Source: Lasiosphaeria ovina (Eukaryota; Ascomycota; Sordariomycetes; Sordariales; Lasiosphaeriaceae). From it: a stretch of 64,000 nucleotides of DNA. The DNA lies in the NCBI GenBank assembly GCA_033439765.1, contig JAULSN010000005.1, positions 2,619,001 through 2,683,000 on the forward strand, written 5' to 3'. Position 1 is the stretch's first letter; the number at the start of each line of letters is the position of its first letter. Shown here piece by piece: positions 28,318 to 37,699 of this stretch. The notes under the pieces were generated by a model, which had not been told where the DNA came from, made no database searches, and saw nothing but the letters and a program-made list of their open reading frames with translations. A program made the position numbers and the translations under genes.

Positions 28318-29458
28318 CGAACGTGGAGAAGGGAAAGCTGATTGGCCACTGGGCCGGGGACGATGCGGGACGACTCCATGCTTGCAGACGACGTTCCGGC
28401 TACACGATGCAAGGAAAAATCGATGATGGGCCTCGGTCCATCTTATGAGAGAGGAGAAAGGACCCTAAGACGTAAAATCATACGCCTGGGCAAAGATTCT
28501 AAGCCGTGTACTGGATCCTGCGTGTTTTGTTTGAGCAAACAATTCCTCCAGTGCAGCGAGACCAGTGGTTTTTCTTCTTCCATTCTTCCTTTGTTGTCTT
28601 TTCCAAAGGGGTCCTTCTCGGATAATGGTCCAGTCGAAGGCACCTGCAGCCTTCTGGCCCCAGCTCGGCGAGCAACTGCCGCGGGGAAAAGAATGGGATC
28701 TGCGAAGCTTGTTCAACGATCGAAACGCTTAACCGGGCTTGGCTTTGTGTGGCAGGTACTTGGCAGCAGGAACGATGGAGCCCGGGTGGGGAAAAAGGAC
28801 TCAATTGTTGAAGCGAGAGGGTGTGGTAGGCACGAGCCAAGCCAAGTCCCCAGGTCGATAGAATGGATGCCGGCGAGACAAATCACGCCAAGCACAACCT
28901 GCCATACGGCTGCGGTCCCCGTAAGGTAGCCGCCGTAGCAGCAAAAGCGTATTCAATTCCGCCCGGTAATAGATGGCTTCCACTTGATATGCCTCAAGTT
29001 GCACCATGACCCAAGCTCCCGTGTACGTGAGGCAAATGTACGGCAGCTTCCAAGACATCCATCCACCCACCTTGTTGGAAGGTGCGCTCTAGCGCGCCGA
29101 AACAAGTCGAGATGGACGAGAACGTGGCACCACACTCTTCAATAGTTCGGTGGAATCTGACAATAATGTCGGGCCATGCCTGCCCTCCGCGTTTTCGCCA
29201 ACCACCCCATTCGAGAGACGGGTCGGAAGACTTGGTCTAGTTGGTCGATTCGCTCCCCTCTTCACTTGTTGATCCATTTTTGTCGTCTGAGAGCCCCGCC
29301 ACGAAATCCCGCCTGTCCGTCTGGTCTCTCTACAGAGTCGGACGGAAGAACAAAGGGTACGTCCTGTCTCGGACCCTGATTTGCCGGGTCCCCAGGCCGG
29401 AATCGGCTTGTTGTGCCCCTCTCCCCCCCACACTGGCCTGCACCCATGGGTGTTCTGA

Positions 29459-29467
29459 TTATCTGAT
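29459..29467. promoter_or_regulatory. SREA-type GATA site (TTATCTGAT)
   Basis: This is the first of two tandem sites about 300 bp upstream of the ftr1 start codon. It matches the ATCWGATAA consensus on the minus strand. Confidence 0.65.
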
Positions 29468-29472
29468 GGTTT

Positions 29473-29481
29473 TTATCAGAT
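29473..29481. promoter_or_regulatory. SREA-type GATA site (TTATCAGAT)
   Basis: This second tandem site has five bases between it and the previous one. The W position is A rather than T. A further plain CTGATA follows within 10 bp. Paired sites are typical of strong GATA-factor binding. Confidence 0.65.
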
Positions 29482-29776
29482 CAACTGATAGCCGCCCCCT
29501 TGGACCCTCGACATCACATCCCTCCCTCGCCGCGATTCGCAGCTGTTGGTTCGGTTAGGGCGGTGCATAATTGGCTAGCCTTTCGCAGAGGGTGCTCCCG
29601 ATCCTTCCTCTTTTTCTTTCATGTTCAAACAGCACGAGAAAGCCATTGTCTTGTCGTGTCCTTCGCCTCCCCAGTCCCCAGTCCTCGCTCTGTTAGTCTT
29701 TTGAGGAGTTTGATCAAGACCACCGCATCGATCACCACATCGCCGCACCGCCACCCTACCGCCAGCAGTAGCAAAC

Positions 29777-31058
29777 ATGGCTGTCGACGTTTTCTCTGTG
29801 CCAATCTTCCTGGTCGTTTTCCGAGAGGCCTTGGAGACGGTCATCATCATCTCTGTCCTGCTTGCTTTTCTCAAGCAGACCCTTGATGGTCCCAACCGAG
29901 ATGTGAAGGTGTACAAGAAGCTGGTCCGACAGGTAGGATAACCTCTAACCCCTTCAAAAATAACATCTCGCTCTTGCTCTGACACGGACCCTAGGTTTGG
30001 CTCGGCACGGGCTTGGGCTTCTTTCTCTGCCTCGTCATCGGCGGCGCCCTCATCGGAGTCTTCTACACGGCCGGCGGCAACAGGTGGGAGAACTCGGAAC
30101 TCAACTATGAAGGCGCATTCTCGCTGATTGCGTCGGTAATCATCACCGCGGTCGGTGTCGCCCTCCTTCGGATCGGCAAGATGCAGGAGAAATGGCGAGT
30201 AAAGCTCGCAGTTGCTCTCGAGGCGCCCATTAGGACGGGTGGCAGAAAAGGCGTCATCAAGCGCTTCCTTGAGAAGTACGCCATGTTTGCCCTGCCTTTT
30301 ATTACGGTTCTGCGAGAGGGGATCGAGGCTATCGTCTTCGTCGCCGGGGTCACATTCTCGGCTCCCGCCAGCGCTGTTCCTCTCCCAGTCATTGTCGGGC
30401 TCCTCGCTGGGGCTGTTGTGGGCTACATCCTTTACAAGTGAGTTTCTCATATATGCATTGCTTTTGACCGAGTTGCTGACTTTGACTTCAGGAGCGGATC
30501 TTCGACCAAGTTGCAAGTCTTCCTCGTTGCGTCGACGTGTCTGCTATATCTTGTCGCCGCCGGCCTATTTTCTCGTGCCGTGTGGTATTTCGAGCAACAG
30601 AAATGGAATACGCTTGTGGGGAGCGACGCTGCCGAGCTCGGCGACGGCCCGGGATCCTATGATATTACCAAATCCGTTTGGCATGTCAACGTAAGATTTC
30701 CTTCCGGCATAAGTCAACACCATGTTCCGTACTGACTGAAAACATGCAGTGCTGTAGCCCCGAATCCGGGGGCGGCAGCGGCTGGGGCTTCTTCAACGCC
30801 ATCCTGGGGTGGACCAACTCGGCAACCTATGGTTCCGTAATCTCGTATAACGTATACTGGATCTTTGTCATTTCCATGTTCGTCGTAATGAGATTCCGCG
30901 AAGTCAAAGGTCATTGGCCACTGAGGAAGCCAAAGTCGGTAGCACAGCCAGTTGCCGGGCAGGAGAAAGGCCAGGAGAGTGAGAACGACGGGATAGTTGA
31001 GAGAGTCGGTTCATCTGGAAGTCAGACTCAGCAGGAAATAAGGCAGTCTAGGGTATAA
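29777..31058 (+). CDS. ftr1: High-affinity iron permease Ftr1
   Basis: This plasma-membrane permease takes up Fe(III) delivered by Fet3. CDS is join(29777..29932, 29995..30437, 30492..30690, 30750..31058), 368 residues, with all phases consistent. The two REXXE iron-binding motifs are present: REALE near the N-terminus ([12 protein letters not shown]) and REGIE in the fourth membrane segment ([11 protein letters not shown]). About seven hydrophobic segments are visible. A loop near residue 280 carries [12 protein letters not shown], a conserved extracellular region in Ftr1 proteins. The cytosolic tail is short and hydrophilic. It is divergent from fet3, with tandem SREA-type sites about 300 bp upstream, so co-induction on iron starvation is inferred. 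Confidence 0.96.
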
Positions 31059-31979
31059 AATGCCCTAAAGATTAAAGGGAAATGAGAGAAGGAAGCGACA
31101 AAAAGATATTAGCGAAGCCGCCAGTTCGTTATTTTATTGAAGTAAGCAGTGCTGAGGATGGGTCTTTATATGGCAGCAGAGAAGATATGAGCCTGTTAAA
31201 TTTTTTGATAAGTCAAGAGAGCGTCTTCTGGCACCGTTAAAATCGTTCCGTGCACCGTAGTCCACCATATATAACCCTAACCCTGGCAACCACCCGCCCG
31301 CCAGTACATCCAAGATTCTGCCGCGTGGTAATTTACCACTTTTTACCACAACGAACCCAGCCCTTACAATTGCGCTTGGAGCGGTGCAGCCAGCGAATAC
31401 GGTAATTTTGGCTGTAAAATGTGGTATTTTTCTGGGCGTGAGCTGTAAGGCTTGGCGGCCTATGTACCTACGGTGCACGGAACGATTTTAACGGTGCCAG
31501 AAGACGCTCTCTAAGCAAAGTTGACTCGTTTGGTGCAGAGGTCCGCAGGCGATGGGCAAACCGAGTGCTGACGAGGCGAGACGAACATGCGGCGTCATTG
31601 ATCAGTATGCCAAGACTAAATATGAAATGATATGAACAAAGTGTTGGATGGACAATATCCATACTCTAGCAACTCTGTAATCCATCCCGAGGGAGTTGTA
31701 AGTAGGAGAGCAGATGAGAGATGCGTGATGACTGATCTAGTGGTTGATTGGGTGGCCGAGGCTCGAGGCACGATGTTTAAAAACTACCCTCGGTTTCCTT
31801 CACGATACCAAGTACAGTGAAGTATTGGACTACCAACAACACGCGCAGTCCGTGTTCTGTACCTAACAGGAGATAGCCTTCACGCGGAGCTCGCAATGCA
31901 CATGTTTCCCATTGTGATGGTCTGAATTTTTCTTCTTGGATTATTCTTTGGCCGTTGGTCTCGCAGCTTGACCTGTTGG
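31059..31979. other. Intergenic region holding an inverted-repeat element
   Basis: This lies between the 3' ends of ftr1 and the BTB-like gene. Apart from the MITE-like element listed separately, no gene is supported. Confidence 0.6.
31216..31512. mobile_element. MITE-like element with 45-bp perfect terminal inverted repeats
   Basis: The arms at 31216-31260 and 31468-31512 are perfect inverted copies over 45 bp, beginning AGAGAGCGTCTTCTGGCACC and ending in CACCGTAG. The 207-bp interior has no coding capacity. It contains CCCTAACCCT next to the left arm, a GTGGTAA/TTACCAC palindrome at 31325-31339, and further TTTTACCAC/GTGGTA copies. No convincing target-site duplication is visible at the edges. 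It could also be a two-copy inverted duplication instead of a transposon. Confidence 0.6.
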
Positions 31980-33481
31980 TTAATATTCGGGAGTCCAGTC
32001 CCAGCGATCTGCCGTGAACAATGCCCGGGCGGCCCGGTCCGATGCCAGCGCCCCTTCGTACCGAAGCCGCTGGTCTGTAGCCGTGGAGCGGGTGAAGCGA
32101 AAGACACGTTCTTCTTCGTAACCACCCCCGCCGGTGCCGACGGCAGGTGGCTCTTGGTCGTTTCCACTGCCGCGCAGCCAGGACGCCGAGTCCCTGTCCT
32201 TTTTCCAGACGTGCCTCGCGATGGGCACTATGTTGGACGAGAGCATGGCTTGGATGTAGTCGAGAACGGGTATGATGCGGGTCCGGAGGCCGCAGTTGGT
32301 GTGGTTCTTGTCAATCTGGTAGCTGGGACACTGCTTCAGCGTCGCGATTATGTGGCCCAGGTCGTCGGTGGCGTGGTCCCGCTCGCCGCCGAACGAGTTG
32401 GACGAGAAGTCGACGAGGGACAGCATGTCGCGGCTGACGAGGAACTTGACCATCTCTCCGAGCTGGTATGAGTCGCAGTTGGCGCTGGAGTCATAGCCAA
32501 GCTTACACTGCCGCACACGAGACGAGTACAGCTGGAGGAAATGGCGCTGAGCGGATGCGATGGTGTTCACGATGCACTGGCGTCGATACTGTAGTTCGTC
32601 TTCATGGAGCCCGTCAATATACCCGCACAAGGCCTGGGAGGCGGGTCGGAGGCAAAAAAGGGTCTTGCCTACTCACGTTCAAGCCCATCCGGAAGATCCC
32701 ACCACATTGCGCCGTCGGCCGCTTCCTCGTCGTCGTGCAGAGCACTCCATTTTCTCGAGCCGTACATTATGAGTTCACGAGTAGCAGCAGGCATTTTCAG
32801 CGGTTGATCGAGTAGCCATGACACGAGTATCTTTTGTCGGAGCGCTTCTTCTGCAGCCCGAGTAAGAGCTGGACCGTCGTCCCTCGACAGCCGCGTCTGC
32901 GTTGCTGGCCATCTGTATTTCAGACTGTGGATCAAGTACTTTGACACAGGCAGCGCGCAGTCGAAACGGTCAGCCAGAATAGCTAGCGTTGCCAGATATT
33001 GCATCGTCACGGGCTTTGTGGTGACATCCTTGGCATGGAGGATCCTCAACAGGTCTTCAAAGGCAGCCTCTTGGCCAGCCGTCTTGGTGGCCTCGTCGTC
33101 CTCGTGGATTTGGACGACGGGCAAGTCCTTGGCTTCGGCTTCGGATGGGTTCACATGCCGCAGGGCTAGCCTTGCAAAGGCGTCTGCTATGGACTTGCCC
33201 TCGGAGAACCTGAGATCCCCAAGGAGGTTGTTGAAATATTTGGAGTTTTGTTTGAGCACCTCGAGTCGGACCCTGTATCTGAGCCTGACCTTGGGCTTAA
33301 AGGTTGGCGGCACGACCTGCAAGCCGGGCCTAGATTTGGACGCTCTCCTTGCCGCCCTGAGAACTGCCCTGGAGGTTTCAAAGGTCACGTCCAGCAGGAC
33401 ATTGCCGTCTGGCACGATCTGAACCACATCGGGTCCCGCCGTGACAGAGCTGTTGTCGGTGACAGATGTGGAGTCGCTCAT
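31980..33481 (-). CDS. BTB/POZ-like domain protein, function unknown
   Basis: CDS is complement(31980..32599, 32677..33481), 474 residues with one 77-nt intron. I placed the acceptor at CATGAAG, giving the join GLE|HELQYRRQC. The nearer CCCAG acceptor leads quickly to a stop. The N-terminal part (DVTFE, VRLEVLKQNSKYFNNLLGD, then a helical segment) resembles a BTB fold. A second region (CKLGYDSSANCDSYQLGEMVKFLVS) is cysteine-containing and helical. No signal peptide or membrane segment is visible. Similar BTB-like proteins are common in filamentous fungi and have no defined role, so no function is assigned. Confidence 0.75.
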
Positions 33482-34599
33482 GGCTCTAGGGTAGGGTAGG
33501 CTTTGGAAGGAATCCCTGGCTGTCAGGCAATTGCAGGGCCAAACTTGTCCAGGTAGTTCCCTTGAGGTCCCTTCAGGCCCCTTCGGGATTTCCCTTTCAA
33601 AAGCTCCCAAGATTCCCACCCCGTCCTGAAAACTCCACAACCTATACTGTATGGGCAGTGAATACAAGGTCCTTTTTTTGTCGTTTTTGTTCAGGAAAAA
33701 AACCTGCAGACTGACGTCGACGGTTTCCAGGCTGCGTCTCTCGTCTCGGGAAATGTCGTCATTCGACGTCGTTCAGGGGAAATGGAACATGAGCCTGTGG
33801 TCTACTTCTTTCAAAGAAGAAGATTCAAAACAATAAAAAAGAAGTGTCTATTTTGGGAAACCGAGAGCGCAGCCCATTTGACGGAACGTGAAAATGGACC
33901 TACTGCCAGTTGTCTCTCAGTTGCACGGAAGCTGCATAGAAGTCTTAATCTAATCCTCGCCCGCAACTACAGTAACGAATCCCTTTAGGTAATCAAAGCA
34001 GCCCCCCTGTCTGTCTCTTCAGACTCCAGCTGTCAGGTCAGGGCGACTAAAATGACGTGGGCTCAACTCCACAGCGGCTTTGGCGTTTGTCAATCGGTAA
34101 GTATCACACCGCCGCTGACAGGGGGTGACAACCAACCTAGCGCTGTGGAGGCGCCCTAGCAGAACCTCAACGTTTCTTCAAGCGTCGCCCATGGAAAGAA
34201 TATGTCTATTTTCCTGTTCATATTTTTGGTTATAGCGTAGGAGAAACAATTATCTAGGCTTGAGCAAGAAGTTTCTCGGGCTGAAGAGAAAAGTTAAAAG
34301 GGGAAACAAAACTTGAAAGACGTATCCTCGGTTCCTGCCAAGTACAGCCGTGTTGGAAACGTGGGAGCGCTGAAGCTTGGCCAACACCGGACCAATATAT
34401 TTTTGGTGGGGGGAGTCTCGCTCCGAATAGAAACCCCCGAACGATGAGACGAAACGAAACGAAAGCAAGCTTCAGCTCGTCAGCCTCACCCAACTCGTCG
34501 GAGACGTCCTGCTCGTGGTGCCCATGGCCTCGGGTTCCGTGACGGCAACACTCTCCATTTTCTCTTGGGTATAGAACCGCGCCCTCCACAGTAGCGGCA
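33482..34599. other. Intergenic region between divergent genes
   Basis: This is the upstream region of the BTB-like gene (minus) and the PP2C gene (plus). No coding region or repeat of note was seen. Confidence 0.6.
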
Positions 34600-36630
34600 A
34601 TGGCGCGATTCCCCCGCCGACTTGTTGCTGTTGGGCCGACTCGGGCAAAGACACTAGCTGAGGCGCTCTCGACGACGACGACCACAATAGCAAGATCGAA
34701 AACGAATCTCCTCGATGCCTTCATGGGCTACGTCGCCACATTCTTCCTCCACGGCGGCGGAAAGGCTCAATTGAAGCATTACAGCATGTCGGCCTACGCA
34801 GCGACGGGCTTGGCAGCAGGACGCCGTCACGCCCGTCCGCACTCTGGTGCTTCAACCTTCGCACTCCACGACGCAGCCATATACCCTTGCGACTGCTACC
34901 GACGAGTGCCCCGGCGAAGTTTCTACAACTACTTTGTAACCCACCTGCCGTCGTCTTCCCTACACCCCGATTCGAGGTCGTCAAGCGGCCCCCATCACAA
35001 GCTCCCACGGTCTGCTTCGACACCACACACCCCCGGCCCTGGCTCCTCGCCGGCTGTGTCACCCCCAAACATGCCCAGTCGCGACTTGACCGTCGTCCGT
35101 ATACCTCTGCGGAGTGCCAAGCACCACTTCGGCGTCTCCAACCTGCGCGGGCAACGGGGATATAACGAGGACACGCACCAGGCGGGCACAATTGGAATGC
35201 CTGCCTTCGCCAAACGAGCCCCTGTCAGCCTGGTACGCAGCCAGATGTCCAGGTCTGAGGGCACGAGCGCCGACAGTGCCTTTGGGGACCCTCAAATCTT
35301 CTACTTTGGTGTGTTTGATGGCCACGGCGGGAGCCAGTGCAGCGAGTTCCTCCGTGACGAGCTTCACGGGTACATCGAAGAGGCTGCAACCGAGTTCCGC
35401 CTGCAGAGCAGCTTGCAAAAGCAGAACCAGACCTCAGCGGAACAAGCCCAGACAGGCAAGCCAGAGCCAGTTGACGCAACTATCAGCTCACTCCCAGACA
35501 AGGAGACGGCACTGAACCGGGTCGAGATGAAGAGCGCCGAAGAAGTCCAGGATAAGCTCAAGGTCCCAGACATTGTTGACGGCTCCGTGAAAGAGCAGGC
35601 CCCCCACACTGAGCCCCTCCCGAGCAAAGAGCCTCTGGCAGCAAATGTGGATATTGACAAGGCCATCAAGCTTGAGTCGGAGCTTGTAGAAGAATACAGG
35701 AACACGGTGGGGGGGTATTTCCGGCGTTTTCGCCCCAGGCACTTTAGCATACCCGAAGTCCCCAGGCCAGGCTCATCACCGTCGCCCGACGGCTCGGTGG
35801 TCTCGAAGCCAGTGAGCCTCGAGTCGGTCCTGACGTACGCCTTTCTCCGGGCCGACCTCGACTTCATCACGGCGCAGGCTCGGAAGCCGGACCCCGACGA
35901 CCCGTACGTGTCCGACTTCCCGCTCAACCGCGACGAGATCCTCGGCAGCCCACACCTCCCACCGTCGGGGCACGGCATAGGCGGGTCGGTGCGCTTTAAG
36001 GGCGGCTCGACGGCCTCGGTCGCCCTCATCTCGACGCCGACGCCCGCGCCCTTCTGGCACCCGGGCGCGCACAGCACGCTGGTGGTGGCGCACGTGGGCG
36101 ACACGCGCATCCTGCTGTGCGAGACGGCCACGGGCCTGCCGCGCCCGCTGACGAGCGACCACCACCCGTCGTCGCCGACCGAGTCGCGGCGGCTGCGGCG
36201 CTTCGCCGAGTCGCTGGTCACGGACTCGTTTGGCGAGGAGCGCATCCAGGGGCTCGCCAACAGCCGCGCCTTTGGCGACATGCAGAGCAAGCGCATCGGC
36301 GTCTCGGCGGAGCCCGACGTGTCGCGCGTCGAGCTCGGCCCCGCCCAGTACTCGTTCCTCGTCCTCGTGAGCGACGGCGTCAGCGGCACCCTCGCCGACC
36401 AGGAGATTGTCGACGTCATCAAGGAGGCCCGCACCCCCGACGAGGGCGCCCGCCACGTCGTCGAGCTCGCCACCGAGATCTCGGCCGACGGCGACAACGC
36501 CACCTGCCTCGTCGTCCGCCTCGGCGGCTGGGAGCGCCGCAGCGAGGGCGGCGTCGGCAGCCTCGGCACAAAGGAGATTCGCGACATTCGCCGCGCCGAG
36601 GCCCTCGATCCCCGGAGGGGGAGACGGTGA
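34600..36630 (+). CDS. Protein phosphatase 2C (PPM family), probably mitochondrial
   Basis: This is a Mg/Mn-dependent Ser/Thr phosphatase. It is a single open frame of 676 residues if started at 34600, or 614 from ATG 34786. PPM motifs occur in order: RGYNEDTHQAG, FGVFDGHGGSQCSEF (about residue 240), VGDTRILL, LANSRAFGDMQ, LVLVSDGVSGTL and DGDNATCLVVRL. A long insert of about 150 residues after DGHGG is hydrophilic and low in complexity. The arginine-rich N-terminus without acidic residues is consistent with a mitochondrial presequence. The overall plan resembles yeast Ptc5/Ptc6, phosphatases linked to pyruvate dehydrogenase and mitophagy, but I cannot separate the subfamilies. The C-terminal third is strongly GC-biased, which creates a long antisense frame that is not a gene. 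Confidence 0.88.
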   Translation: MARFPRRLVAVGPTRAKTLAEALSTTTTTIARSKTNLLDAFMGYVATFFLHGGGKAQLKHYSMSAYAATGLAAGRRHARPHSGASTFALHDAAIYPCDCYRRVPRRSFYNYFVTHLPSSSLHPDSRSSSGPHHKLPRSASTPHTPGPGSSPAVSPPNMPSRDLTVVRIPLRSAKHHFGVSNLRGQRGYNEDTHQAGTIGMPAFAKRAPVSLVRSQMSRSEGTSADSAFGDPQIFYFGVFDGHGGSQCSEFLRDELHGYIEEAATEFRLQSSLQKQNQTSAEQAQTGKPEPVDATISSLPDKETALNRVEMKSAEEVQDKLKVPDIVDGSVKEQAPHTEPLPSKEPLAANVDIDKAIKLESELVEEYRNTVGGYFRRFRPRHFSIPEVPRPGSSPSPDGSVVSKPVSLESVLTYAFLRADLDFITAQARKPDPDDPYVSDFPLNRDEILGSPHLPPSGHGIGGSVRFKGGSTASVALISTPTPAPFWHPGAHSTLVVAHVGDTRILLCETATGLPRPLTSDHHPSSPTESRRLRRFAESLVTDSFGEERIQGLANSRAFGDMQSKRIGVSAEPDVSRVELGPAQYSFLVLVSDGVSGTLADQEIVDVIKEARTPDEGARHVVELATEISADGDNATCLVVRLGGWERRSEGGVGSLGTKEIRDIRRAEALDPRRGRR

Positions 36631-37699
36631 AGGGATGACCCTGTTTTTTTTCGCTTCATTTCTTTCTTTTTCTTCAATAGGGGGCCTAGGCTACTTGCCT
36701 TTAGTTACTGCATTCTTTGGCCTGGTTGGTTTTTGGCTTGGTTTTAGAGGGATTAGTGGTATGAAATGCATGCATACATGCGACCTTCATAGGTATACCG
36801 CATATAGGGTTGCGCGTAGAAGCCCATGGTTAGGGGGCAGATCGATACATTTGGGTATCTTGTATCTTTTCTGGGCATGATCAGGGCAGGCAGAGTACGC
36901 AGCAATAGACCTGTCGGTTAACCTACTTGATTAGCTGCATGACATTGTCTACATCACCTGCCTGGCTAGCTGGCTGCCTTCATGTCCTAAGGTTACTATG
37001 TATCGTCACTTTTCAAGAAGGAGAACTGGCGTTTTTGGGGTGGAGGTGGGAGGAGGGGAAAACAGGCGGGGAGGCAAACAGGGGAAAACCCCCCGGGATA
37101 CAGCATATTTATTCATTCCTATTCGCGTTCATTGTTCTTGCTTGTTCTGATTATCGCGAATCCCCCTCTGCCGCTGTGGCTTTTTCTCGTTTCTTCCCAT
37201 GTCCTGATCTCCAGGACTCAAGCTGGACTTCTGTAGGGAGCGGGAGGCGATTCTCATTACGGAGTACAGAGTTGAATATCGCCAGCCAGTAGTTTTCTGT
37301 GGTATAGAGCATTCAACACGAGAAGCCATTAACAAGTGCGGCGCATTCACAGATGACTATTTCATGTTTTCCTGCTATGTTTATCTTGTTTCATTCCCCT
37401 TTGGTATTCTGTTGTAGCCCTTCACTAGATCAGACCAGACTAATAGACTAGACTCAATCAGATTGCTCTACCTTCCCTTGCCTGATATTTAAGCAAGAGG
37501 CAGGTGTATAAATCCGAATACCCTAGCAACATCATTTCTCTAGTAGAAAGAGATATGTCGAACAAAATAGAGAATAACCCTAAATCCTGTCTACTTTCCA
37601 GTCAGGCTTTTCCAGTGACGTAGACAGAAACACCACACCCCCATATCTACCTACCTAAAAAACCCATTTGGGACTTCTGGGATACGCACGACGCAACTA
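36631..37699. other. Intergenic region between convergent genes
   Basis: This is the 3' flank of the PP2C and het-c genes, with T-rich stretches typical of fungal 3' ends and no supported gene. Confidence 0.6.

Larger units (their letters stand above)
27677..29776. promoter_or_regulatory. Bidirectional promoter region of fet3-ftr1
   Basis: This 2.1 kb region separates the divergent start codons of fet3 and ftr1. It contains three exact matches to TTATCWGAT, the reverse complement of the ATCWGATAA element bound by SREA-type GATA repressors. It also holds two CCAAT boxes on the minus strand, read as ATTGG at 28245-28249 and 28341-28345. The first lies about 10 bp from a TTATC sequence. No open frame in the region looks like a real gene. 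Confidence 0.7.

Noticed and set aside
28342..28929. 195-codon plus-strand frame in the fet3-ftr1 intergenic region
   Set aside because: It has no domain, no splice structure and an unusual composition, and it overlaps several competing frames.
29575..30516. 313-codon minus-strand frame across ftr1
   Set aside because: It is antisense to the iron permease exons and crosses their introns. It has no recognisable motif.
31268..31284. Telomeric repeat array
   Set aside because: Only about two CCCTAA-like units are present, internal to the inverted-repeat element, with coding genes on both sides.
35364..36677. 437-codon minus-strand frame opposite the PP2C gene
   Set aside because: It is antisense to clear PPM motifs. 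The long frame follows from GC-rich third positions in the PP2C gene.
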